DNA of 64,000 nucleotides from Acrocarpospora macrocephala (GTDB lineage: Bacteria > Actinomycetota > Actinomycetes > Streptosporangiales > Streptosporangiaceae), in assembly GCF_009687865.1 (NCBI RefSeq), contig NZ_BLAE01000036.1, forward strand, positions 124,001-188,000, read 5' to 3'. This document shows, one piece after another, positions 25,377 to 32,767 of this stretch. The stretch's first letter is position 1; every line of letters begins with the position of its first letter. The translations under genes and the position numbers were made by a program. Under the pieces are notes generated by a model. The model was not told the DNA's origin. It was given only the letters and a program-made list of their open reading frames with translations, and did no database searches.

Positions 25377-26021
25377 ATTGAGTGCGTGTCCGTTGCGTTG
25401 ACCGTTCGCTCCGTCGCACTCCCCTGGCCGCCGCTGACGTCGCATCTGCCGCGAAGAGCGTGGGCGGCAGCATGTCAGACACGACTGCGAACCACTCAAT
25501 GCGGAGTGGTCGTGGCGCACAGGTTTGTGCCCCACCTTTGTGGCCGAAACGCGCCCCAGACGTAGAGTCGGACTCCATCTGACCTGGGCAGATGCGATCG
25601 AGACGCAGGTGGAGATCGAGGGCAAGGCAGCGACTATAACCGTGACCCTCGTCGTCGGCTCGACGTCGCTGTAGAGATACCCGTCGATTGAGCGAGCGGC
25701 TCGCCAAGCTGCCGGCCGCAGATCCAGACGATCTCGATGCGCTCACGTTGCTCGACCTTGTGACGGCTCCCGATGGTTGGGAGATCGACCGGAGACTCGA
25801 ATCGGCGAGATCCTGGACCGGTACCCGGCAACCAGTCCGGTACACCGGGCGGTCCGCCGCTCACGGGACACGCTGCTCGCCACTGCTGAGCGAGCAGCGA
25901 GACCAACCGCGGAACCCCGCGCGCCGACGACGTCGTCGCCGACGCATCGGCGGCCTGTGCGAGGCCGATTTCATACGCACAACATTTGCGTGGGGCCGAA
26001 GTCTTGCTCTACGGTTCGCGA
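25377..26021. other. Stretch with gene remnants only
   Basis: No intact gene. A frame ending at 25674 reads like a protein tail (LHLTWADAIETQVEIEGK, then AATITVTLVVGSTSL). From the TTG at 25688 a frame reads LAKLPAADPDDLDALTLLD, then the likely reading shifts near 25800 to IGEILDRYPATSPVHRAVRR before decaying. Neither is recognised. Core motif TCTGCCG occurs at 25445. This looks like eroded cassettes. Confidence 0.5.
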
Positions 26022-26648
26022 ATGGCGATTCTGCAGGCGCTGACGAACCAGGGACGCGTAGTGGGCGGCCACCTGGCGAGTGGCAGCGTTCTCTCAGGCC
26101 ACGGCGGGCTCACCATCCAGCACCCACGCAACCCATTCAAGCGGCACAAGCTCAACGCCGAGACCGTGCTCGAGTGGGAGGAACTCTCGACCAGGGAAGG
26201 TGTCGCCGCCGTCATGGGCCAGGCTGCCGCGAAGGCTGCTCTGCCTGGGATGATCGGTAGGGCTGTCGGTGCCGGCCTCGGGGCTGCCATGAAATCCGGG
26301 CACACCGTCCGCGTGAACTGGGCCGACGGCAATCAGTCCATCATTGAGTTGCCGGAGAAGCTGTTCATGATCTTCTCCGTATTGCTCGAGAGCCAGCAGG
26401 TCGTAACTGATACCTCCGCGCAGGCTGAGTCTTCGGAGCCCCTCCCGGCGCAGCCTGGCGTGACCGAGAAGATCTTGGACCTCGGTTCTTCGGTGATTCA
26501 GCGAGGCAAGCATGGGGCACCGGCCGAGGCCGCACCTCAGCCGGATGTTGTCGAGCAGATCGCGAAGCTCGCGTCGCTCCACGACGCTGGCATCCTCACG
26601 GACGAGGAGTTCGCGGAGAAGAAGGCTGAGCTGCTCGAGCGTCTCTGA
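26022..26648 (+). CDS. SHOCT-domain protein
   Basis: A 208-aa protein. The last 35 residues (VVEQIAKLASLHDAGILTDE, then EFAEKKAELLERL) form a SHOCT domain, a short helical oligomerisation module found at the ends of many bacterial proteins. The centre has a Gly/Ala-rich helix (LPGMIGRAVGAGLGAAMKSG) and a PH-like beta part around GHTVRVNWADGNQSIIELP. ATG 26022 is six bases after TACGGT, suggesting a leaderless start. SHOCT proteins often attach to membranes or toxins, but the role here is unknown. Confidence 0.82.
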   Translation: MAILQALTNQGRVVGGHLASGSVLSGHGGLTIQHPRNPFKRHKLNAETVLEWEELSTREGVAAVMGQAAAKAALPGMIGRAVGAGLGAAMKSGHTVRVNWADGNQSIIELPEKLFMIFSVLLESQQVVTDTSAQAESSEPLPAQPGVTEKILDLGSSVIQRGKHGAPAEAAPQPDVVEQIAKLASLHDAGILTDEEFAEKKAELLERL

Positions 26649-26833
26649 CACTTGAGGCGGCCAGTCGTCGCCCGGGCCTGGGTCGACGCATGATCCAAAT
26701 CTCTTGGCGTGGTACTGACGCCGGTTCTCGCGCAGGTGGTTCGACTCTACTCCGCAAGATCAACCGACCGGATCTGCCGCGATGAGGGCGGCTGGGATGA
26801 TCGACGCGAAGCGGCCGAGGGGATGAGGCGGCA

Positions 26834-27421
26834 TTGGGGTTGAACGAGGAGTGGCCGACTGCCTGGGCCTGGGCGGCGCAGGTCGAGGCGGCCGCCGTGC
26901 GGGCGCTGAGGGACGTCGTGTCGACGTACCCGTTTGAGGCGGGTGATCATAGTGTGGGCCCGCCGTCCTCCGCGGCGGAACTGGCCGCGCTGCACGAGCG
27001 CATGCCGTGGGTTCCAGATGAGCTTTTCGCCCTGTACCGATTTGTCGGGCCACTGTCGCTGCCGGACATCACCAACGGATACTTTCTGCACCCGCCGGAC
27101 AGCGTGATCGGCAACACGTATCACGGGCGCGCCGACCGGATCGGCGAGCCGTTTGCGGAGGACGTCGCCGTCGTGGTCTTCGGTAGCAACGGAGGCGGCG
27201 ACCTTTACGCCTTGGCAACCACGGTCGGCGGCCCGGTCTACCGGTTGCAGGAGGCCGTCTACGAAGTCGGCATCTATCACGGCACTGAACGCAGCATCAC
27301 GGTCGTCGGCGAAGACCTACGCAACTTCCTCGAGGAGTTCCTAGCCGCGGTGGAGGCCTTCGCCGACGACGGAAGCACACCGATCTCTGACCTGCTCGAC
27401 ACACCAATCGACTACCGATAG
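26834..27421 (+). CDS. SMI1/KNR4 (SUKH)-family protein
   Basis: The 195-aa product has the SUKH pattern: an N-terminal helical part, SSAAELAALHERMPWVPDEL, FALYRFVGPLSLPDITNGYF, then AVVVFGSNGGGDLYALAT and a C-terminal helix (LRNFLEEFLAAVEAFADDG). Many SUKH proteins are immunity factors against contact-dependent or polymorphic toxins. No toxin gene is adjacent, so it may be an orphan immunity gene. The start is TTG 26834 or TTG 26840. It lies between array motifs at 26773 and 27448. Confidence 0.8.
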   Translation: MGLNEEWPTAWAWAAQVEAAAVRALRDVVSTYPFEAGDHSVGPPSSAAELAALHERMPWVPDELFALYRFVGPLSLPDITNGYFLHPPDSVIGNTYHGRADRIGEPFAEDVAVVVFGSNGGGDLYALATTVGGPVYRLQEAVYEVGIYHGTERSITVVGEDLRNFLEEFLAAVEAFADDGSTPISDLLDTPIDYR

Positions 27422-27545
27422 CGCGTCAGGCTGCCGGGGGACACTCATCTGCCGCCGACAGCGCGCTCGATCCGACGGCGAGGATCCGGAGCAGTTGCCC
27501 GACCTCCCGGTCGCCAGCTTTGATGTTGGGAGACAAGGAGGGCGT

Positions 27546-27872
27546 GTGGCCGAGGGCACTGAGAATTGGCGACTGATCCTCCAGGCCGCCCGCGCATTGA
27601 CGACGGGCACACGCCATTCACGCGGATCGCCGTCTACGAGTGGATCTGGGCACGCTACTTGCGCCGTGATCATGACCGGCCGAGCCTCGATCCCACCTTT
27701 CAGGGGCATGATCAGTAATGCGCCCGGAGGACCGCCCGGCACAGGTGGAACACCGCTCCGTCGGACCGGTCAAGGACTCTACGTGCTGGCCAGCCCGCCC
27801 GGAAGCAGCAGCGAAACAGCGACAAGGCCGGACGGTGATGCAACGGTCGCCGAGCCGTCTTCCGGCTACTGA
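27546..27872 (+). pseudogene. Frame-disrupted gene (DUF7669-like, about 108 codons)
   Basis: The reading starts GTG, AEGTENWRLILQAARALTTG, and ends GMISNAPGGPPGTGGTPLRR, TGQGLYVLA in one frame. The middle reads sensibly only in another frame: PFTRIAVYEWIWARYLRRD, then HDRPSLDPTFQG. The shift goes out near 27603 (one base lost) and comes back in the GGGG run at 27703-27706 (one base gained). The repaired protein resembles small DUF7669-type proteins, a name I give with modest confidence. It is either a compensated pseudogene or two sequence errors in one small gene. Confidence 0.6.
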
Positions 27873-27939
27873 CCAGGCACGGCCCGCGAGTTCGTAGCTG
27901 TCCTGTCGACTCCGTCGCAGTCGCGCCGGTGCAGACGTC

Positions 27940-27997
27940 CTCTTCTGCCGCGAAGCGCGCGGTCTTCGACTGTTGCGCCGCCGTCCGACTTTGCCGA
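27940..27997. repeat. 58-bp direct repeat R2, copy B
   Basis: Exact copy of 25319-25376, same orientation, 2621 bases downstream. It lies between the disrupted gene and the 88-aa gene. A short GACGTC precedes it, as it does the core at 28522. Confidence 0.92.
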
Positions 27998-28133
27998 TGA
28001 GAGAGCCATCACGGAACCTTCGAACGTGCCAGTCCCGCACGTACACCGCTTCAGAAACATCCGCTGATGCATTCATCTGCCGCTGACCGCGTGGCAGACC
28101 CATACCGCAGTCCAGGTACGTGCGCGTGAACGG

Positions 28134-28400
28134 TCACAGGCAAAGGGGACACGGCTGCAGGTCTCCGCCGACCTCGGTGCGGGCCCACAACTCCAATTCA
28201 CCTCGGTCACCGCAGAATTTCACATAGTCAGCTGTCCAGCGCACGCCTCTTGCCGGGTTTCCCGTGATCGTGGCGCAGTCGCCGCGGTGCAGACGAAGGT
28301 AGCTGGGGCTGGGGTTACGCGAGGTATTGACAACGAATCCATCGGGGTGACGCCTCACCCACTCCAGGTAGCCAGTGTCGTCATCGACGAAACGCTGCAT
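28134..28400 (-). CDS. Small conserved protein, 88 aa
   Basis: The sequence is protein-like throughout: VDDDTGYLEWVRRHPDGFVV, NTSRNPSPSYLRLHRGDCAT and, at the end, a CPLC pair. I recognise the general pattern of a small actinobacterial family (HPDGFVVNT, LHRxxC), but no function is known to me. The ATG at 28400 has no good ribosome site. It is bounded by array motifs at 28076 and 28506. Confidence 0.6.
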   Translation of the reverse strand: MQRFVDDDTGYLEWVRRHPDGFVVNTSRNPSPSYLRLHRGDCATITGNPARGVRWTADYVKFCGDRGELELWARTEVGGDLQPCPLCL

Positions 28401-28493
28401 GAATCCATGATGCCGCTCCTGCTGCTACCGCGCGCGGCATCGCGATGCTGGATCAGTCGGGCAAAAGCTGGGGATGACACCCAACAAAGCTGG

Positions 28494-28512
28494 GCAGATG
28501 TCCGATCTGCCG
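28494..28512. repeat. Inverted repeat containing an array motif
   Basis: GGCAGAT (28494-28500), GTCCG, ATCTGCC (28506-28512 region). It overlaps core motif 9 and is the only place where the core faces its own inverse. Confidence 0.5.
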
Positions 28513-28597
28513 ACGTCCTCTTCTGCCGCTGACAATGCGCACTTGCCGAGTGGGGACCGCATACGACTCAGCGCTCGGCGATCGTCACTCGCCCGGG

Positions 28598-29470
28598 TCA
28601 GTGCCCTGAGATGTAGAGATAGACCTTGGAGAAGTCGAGCGCGGCCAAGTGATCCTTGCGGATGCCCCAGATCAGGTACGCCCCGTCGCCCCAGATCATC
28701 TGGGCCCTGGAGTCGTCGGCCACCTGCAGTAGCGTGACCCACTGGCGTGCCTCTTCCTGGAAGGCCGGATCACCGTACCAGCCGGCCCCGGCCGCATGCG
28801 CCGCCGCGACCTCGACCGGATTCTGCAGCGTGTCGGAGTACCCGCCCATCTGATGTGGCGGCCCAGGCCTCATCCTCCGTTCGTGGTACAGCGTGAGCTC
28901 CCAGGCGAAGGTCTCGCCGTCCCCGACGTCCTCGTCCTCGGCGTCCTCAGGATCCTGGTCCGCCACGTGGTCCCACACCAGTTCCCTGGCCGCGTCCAGA
29001 CTCCCGAAAGCGTCCAGTACCGCGGGATGGCCAAGATCTGGCCAGCTCGGCTCGGTGACCGCGGCGAGCGGCACCTCAGCGTACACCCGGGCGCGGTCGT
29101 GGCCAGGCGGGTGTCGCTCGGCCACGGCAGTGCCCGGTGGCAGGTAGATCACCTGGTTCTTCCCCGACTCGGCCGCGATGAAGAACAGCAGCGTGCCGCA
29201 GCGGGGCAGGGCGATGTCCACCGGGTGGCGTGCCAGCCGCCCGCAGTCGAACTCGGCCACCAACGACAGCGGCCCGCCGCCCGCGTCAAGCGGCCACGCC
29301 ATGTTCTCCGGCAACCGCGCCGCGCCGCCGAGCCGTCCGACCACGACTTCCCCGCTCGCGGCGGCATACAGCCGGACGGCGGGCCGTAACAGCCCGATCA
29401 TGCGCTCGGCGCTCTGCACCGGCAGATTTCCGCGCGCGAACTCAGCGAAATCACTCCTCCAGTCCGTCAC
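28598..29470 (-). CDS. DUF1963 (YwqG-like) protein
   Basis: A 290-aa cytosolic protein. RLGGAARLPENMAWPLDAGG, then LSLVAEFDCGRLARHPVD, LPRCGTLLFFIA and HQMGGYSDTLQNPVE are the conserved blocks of the YwqG/DUF1963 family. The C-terminal block WVTLLQVADDS with GDGAYLIWGI is also typical. Function is unknown in the family. GTG 29470, with a G-rich stretch upstream, was preferred to the in-frame start at 29494. The gene is bracketed by array motifs. Confidence 0.88.
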   Translation of the reverse strand: MTDWRSDFAEFARGNLPVQSAERMIGLLRPAVRLYAAASGEVVVGRLGGAARLPENMAWPLDAGGGPLSLVAEFDCGRLARHPVDIALPRCGTLLFFIAAESGKNQVIYLPPGTAVAERHPPGHDRARVYAEVPLAAVTEPSWPDLGHPAVLDAFGSLDAARELVWDHVADQDPEDAEDEDVGDGETFAWELTLYHERRMRPGPPHQMGGYSDTLQNPVEVAAAHAAGAGWYGDPAFQEEARQWVTLLQVADDSRAQMIWGDGAYLIWGIRKDHLAALDFSKVYLYISGH

Positions 29471-29562
29471 GCCCCCATCCTGCCTCCCGGCCACGACACG
29501 ACGGCCGTACCGCAGGCATCGCCAGCCCAGACGTGGCAGCGATCCACCGCGGAGCCAGAGGA

Positions 29563-29592
29563 ACTCGAACGCACTGGTCTGCCGATGTGCGT
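29563..29592. repeat. 30-bp direct repeat R1, copy B
   Basis: Exact match to 23603-23632, same orientation, 5960 bases apart. It lies 40 bases before the DinB gene start, as copy A lies 39 bases before the LRR gene start. Confidence 0.9.
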
Positions 29593-29631
29593 TAGTTGCT
29601 GTTGAGTGACCAGTCTTGGAATGCTTCGCAG

Positions 29632-30129
29632 ATGTCCTCGCTCCCGGCGACGTCCGCCGAAGACGTCATCGATAAGCCAGCCAAGGCCCAGTTCGAGGTG
29701 TTTCTCGATGAGCACCGCAGGGCCCTCAATCGCTGCTTGGACGGGCTGGCCGAGGAGGAGGCGCGCCGGTCGTTGGTGCCCTCCCGGACCACGCTGCTGG
29801 GTCTGGTGAAGCACGCGACCTTCGTTGAGAAGGTCTGGTTCGACGAAGCCGTCACACGCCGGTCGCGCGCCGAGATCGGCATCCCCGCGACGCCGGACGA
29901 GTCGTTCATTCTCGATGACGGCGACACTATCGCCACCATCCAGCGGGCACACCGTGAAGCATGCGAAGCGTCACGCCGCGCGACGTCATCCCTCGGGCTG
30001 GACGACGTGGTCCACGGCAACCGGCGCGGCCCGCTCCCGCTCCGCTGGGTGTACCTCCACATGCTGCGCGAGCTCGCTCAGCACTGCGGGCACGCGGACA
30101 TCCTGCGCGAGCAGCTTCTAAGCGAATAA
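29632..30129 (+). CDS. DinB-like/DUF664 protein
   Basis: A 165-aa four-helix protein of the DinB/YfiT superfamily, DUF664 branch: LLGLVKHATFVEKVWFDEAV near the middle and LPLRWVYLHMLRELAQHCGH at the end. The His residues of these blocks (HATFVE, HMLRELAQHCGH) are the usual metal ligands. Some relatives are thiol-dependent transferases, but most are uncharacterised. ATG 29632 gives a start like that of the LRR gene in its upstream sequence. It is the last gene of the cassette-like region. Confidence 0.85.
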   Translation: MSSLPATSAEDVIDKPAKAQFEVFLDEHRRALNRCLDGLAEEEARRSLVPSRTTLLGLVKHATFVEKVWFDEAVTRRSRAEIGIPATPDESFILDDGDTIATIQRAHREACEASRRATSSLGLDDVVHGNRRGPLPLRWVYLHMLRELAQHCGHADILREQLLSE

Positions 30130-30260
30130 CGCGCCAACGTCCGCACATGCCGCTGAGCGCGGTGGGTTCTCCTTCGCCACGCAGGGAGATCAGCCACCAC
30201 AGTGCGAACAACCGGTCTTCACGAACGAACGCCAGGAACTCCGCCAGTTCCACCCCGGGA

Positions 30261-31691
30261 TCACTGGACACTGTGGACGAGCGCGTCCATGTCCAGGGTC
30301 ATGTACGCCGTCGAGCTGGCGGCATCGACCACCGTCGTGATCGCGATGGCCAGGCCGGTCTCGGCGGTCCAGACGAACCGGCGGCCCTGCAGCAGCCTCG
30401 GTCCCCCGTTGACGCGTCTGGTCTCGCTCCAGGTGAGCAGGGTGCCAGATACTCCCCCGACGGCGGCCTGCTGTTTCTCCGCGGTGGGAATGTCCGTCAA
30501 CCAGGGCTCGGGTTTCACCCCCTGCCAACCCTGGGAGTACGGCCCTCGGTACACCGACATGGCCACGTAGGCGCCATCGCCTGGCCTGTCTCCCCAGTAG
30601 CGGGTGGTTCCCCGCCAGTCGCCGCCCAGTTCCCGCGTCTCATCACCCTTTCGGAGTTCCGGAGGGAGGGAAGGCGCCCTCAGCCCGTCCACCGACTCCG
30701 CGAAGGTGGTGGAGATCAGCTCGATTCCCTCCGAGATCCGCTGCATGTCGCCGGCCGTGCTGCTCGACGCCCAGATCCGAATGCCCAGACCGGGCCGCAC
30801 GACCCACAGCCGCATCCTGCCCTTGTCCGGTCCGCGCTCCCCGCCGACGACCCGGCCTTCGGCGGCGGCCGTTCCCCTGACGGAGGTTCGGCGCAGGTCG
30901 ACCAGCCGCTCGCTTGTCGGCCAGGAGACCCCTTGCAGCGTTTTCAGGTCCTTCGCGCGCAAGCCGTACACCACCTCCACCGTGATCTCCCCGGCTCCGT
31001 CGGACGACCAGCGCCGGGCGATGCCGTCGCTGAAGGGCATGATCTCGTCCGGGGATCGCCAGCCGTCCGGCATGTACGTCACCCGTACCTCTCCGATGTC
31101 CCCCGTCCACCGGACGCGCAGCCCGCTGGCGATCCGGTCGAGGTCGTCCTTCAACGACGGGGATGTCGTGACCCGGAGCAGCACCCCGGGCCGCGGGACC
31201 CACAGCCTGTCGGTTCCGTCAGGCGAGACGACGGGACCGTCCGACGTCCTGGGTTCGACCGGGGCCGGCATGGCGTTGAGTGCGAGGACGCCCAGGGCGT
31301 TCTCCATCTGGCGATGACCGGTCCGGTACACACTGATCTCGGCCCACCGATCACCCTCCGACCAGCGAAGCGCCTCACCGCGCAGGTCGGCCAGGGTGAC
31401 CTCCGCCCGCTCCGGCCTGTCGAGCCCGTCCGGCAGGTAGCTGATCTCTACGCCATTGATCTCGGCGTGGACGTCCTCCACGATCATCTCGTGGCCTCGG
31501 GTGGCGACGAGGTAGGCCGGTCCGGCCCCCGCCGCCGCGAACAGCGCGATCGCCGCCGCCACCACCTTCGCCCGTGCCTTCCGCCGCCATTGCGAACCCC
31601 GTACGACCCGGTCCACCAGATCCGGGGAGATCCTCAGCTCGGCTGTCTCCTCCGCCATCGCACTGCGCAGTTCGACCTCAAGCTCCGACAT
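30261..31691 (-). CDS. Membrane protein paired with the ECF sigma factor
   Basis: A 476-aa protein with a cytoplasmic N-terminus of about 40 residues, one membrane helix (about 42-63) and a 410-residue outside domain with repeated blocks of the type VEISYLPDGLDRP / VRVTYMPDGWRSP. It overlaps the sigma-factor gene by 14 bases, so both are made together. Position and topology suggest an anti-sigma or sensor role, but the short inner part lacks an obvious zinc-binding anti-sigma motif. I do not recognise a named family. Confidence 0.75.
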   Translation of the reverse strand: MSELEVELRSAMAEETAELRISPDLVDRVVRGSQWRRKARAKVVAAAIALFAAAGAGPAYLVATRGHEMIVEDVHAEINGVEISYLPDGLDRPERAEVTLADLRGEALRWSEGDRWAEISVYRTGHRQMENALGVLALNAMPAPVEPRTSDGPVVSPDGTDRLWVPRPGVLLRVTTSPSLKDDLDRIASGLRVRWTGDIGEVRVTYMPDGWRSPDEIMPFSDGIARRWSSDGAGEITVEVVYGLRAKDLKTLQGVSWPTSERLVDLRRTSVRGTAAAEGRVVGGERGPDKGRMRLWVVRPGLGIRIWASSSTAGDMQRISEGIELISTTFAESVDGLRAPSLPPELRKGDETRELGGDWRGTTRYWGDRPGDGAYVAMSVYRGPYSQGWQGVKPEPWLTDIPTAEKQQAAVGGVSGTLLTWSETRRVNGGPRLLQGRRFVWTAETGLAIAITTVVDAASSTAYMTLDMDALVHSVQ

Positions 31692-32178
31692 TGCTGGCCA
31701 CCTCCTCTCCCAGCAGCGCGCGGAGCCGTACGAGCGCTTTGGCGGCCTGGCTCTTCACCGTGCCGACCGAGCAGCCGAGCAGTCTCGCGGTCTGCGCCTC
31801 CGACATGTCCTCCCAGTAGCGGAGGACGACGACGGCCCGCTGGCGGGGCGGCAGCGCGCGCAGCCCGCTCATCAGCACCTGCCGCAGCTCGACATCGTCC
31901 CTCGTGGTGGGCGTCTCGGGCGGGGAATGCGTGGGGATGATGCGGAGCAGCGCGCGGCGCCTGGCCCGGCTGATGGCGAGGTTCACGATGATCCGGCGTA
32001 CGTAGGGCTCGGGGTCGGTGTCCTGGCGAAGCCGGTGCCAGCTCCGGCAGGCCCGCTCCAGCGCGCTCTGCAGCACGTCCTCCGCCTCCTGGGCGGAACC
32101 GCAGGTGAGGTGCGCTGTACGCAACAAGCTGGTGCCCCGAGCCGCGACGAACTCGGCGAACCCCTCCGGGGCGCTCAC
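31678..32178 (-). CDS. ECF RNA polymerase sigma factor, SigE-family type
   Basis: A 166-aa sigma-70-like factor. Region 2 is FAEFVAARGTSLLRTAHLTC to RACRSWHRL and region 4 is LRALPPRQRAVVVLRYWEDM to CSVGTVKSQAAKAL. This matches the actinobacterial SigE-like ECF group. GTG 32178 has GGGAG a few bases upstream, so the longer frame was not used. It should direct RNA polymerase to a small regulon under control of the membrane protein encoded downstream. Confidence 0.92.
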   Translation of the reverse strand: MSAPEGFAEFVAARGTSLLRTAHLTCGSAQEAEDVLQSALERACRSWHRLRQDTDPEPYVRRIIVNLAISRARRRALLRIIPTHSPPETPTTRDDVELRQVLMSGLRALPPRQRAVVVLRYWEDMSEAQTARLLGCSVGTVKSQAAKALVRLRALLGEEVASNVGA

Positions 32179-32293
32179 ACGCTCCCATCCAGTCTCATGA
32201 CCATATGTACGCCTGGCCGCCGGGGATGGTTGCCCACGGATCCCATCCTCGTTGGCCAATGCCCGAATCGCATTGATCAACGAGGGTCTGCGT

Positions 32294-32614
32294 CTACCTT
32301 GCGCACGTCATGGCGACCTGGGCGTGGAAAAGGTGCCCGAAGAGCGGATCGGTGAACGTTTCGAAGACCTGCGGCTCGCCGACTACGGTGCACGCGCCGT
32401 AGAAGCCTTCCGCCTGCGCCGAAATCCGCGCGTCGTCGAACGCACCCTGGATGGCGTTCTCCGCGGTCAGCCCGCGCGCGCCGCCGACGAACAGCGGGCT
32501 GGCCAGCGCCGGCGAGGCGGCGAACATGACCAGTGCGGCGGCGGATGCCGTCATGGCGAGGCCGAAGCCGGTACGGCGGCTCAGGCGTCGGCGTGCTGGG
32601 GACTGCTCGGTCAA
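32294..32614 (-). CDS. Small secreted protein, 106 aa
   Basis: Starts at TTG 32614 with GAGGAGG five bases upstream. A signal peptide (RRLSRRTGFGLAMTASAAAL, then cleavage near ALA-SP) leads to a mature part of about 65 residues with two Cys (GACTVV, AMTCAR), probably disulfide-linked. No family is recognised. It precedes the sigma-factor operon on the same strand and could be a target. Confidence 0.7.
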   Translation of the reverse strand: MTEQSPARRRLSRRTGFGLAMTASAAALVMFAASPALASPLFVGGARGLTAENAIQGAFDDARISAQAEGFYGACTVVGEPQVFETFTDPLFGHLFHAQVAMTCAR

Positions 32615-32767
32615 AGGAGCCTCCTCGATCAAGGGATCCGAGTAGATCAGCGACAGTCTGTGTGGATGCTTGCCGGTTGGATAGATCAGCCCGACTGATC
32701 AAGCCCGCACGTCGGCTGACCAAACGACCGGACATCGGCGTCGCGCGGTCCGCGCCTGCCGAAAATC

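Larger units (their letters stand above)
23618..30162 (+). repeat. Dispersed TCTGCCG boundary motif (11 exact copies and one degenerate copy)
   Basis: Exact TCTGCCG on the plus strand begins at 23618, 24667, 25323, 25445, 26773, 27448, 27944, 28076, 28506, 28522 and 29578. All lie between genes, one or two per gap, regardless of gene direction. Many continue as CNGANNGCG(C/T)GG. A degenerate copy (CATGCCGCTGAGCGCGG) follows the DinB gene at 30146. This is direct observation; a role as recombination site is inferred. Confidence 0.8.

Noticed and set aside
25003-25845. Extended N-terminus for the HD protein and overlapping minus-strand frame through R2
   Set aside because: The extension consists of repeat-derived sequence with no start signal; the HD fold is complete from GTG 25289.
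23618-29592. Classical integron with attC sites
   Set aside because: No intact integrase with the integron-specific helix, no GTTRRRY/RYYYAAC pairs and genes point both ways; only a general cassette-like behaviour is proposed.
29961-31940. Long plus-strand frame of about 659 codons
   Set aside because: It is antisense to the DinB end, membrane protein and sigma-factor genes, and is rich in Pro/Arg with no domain.
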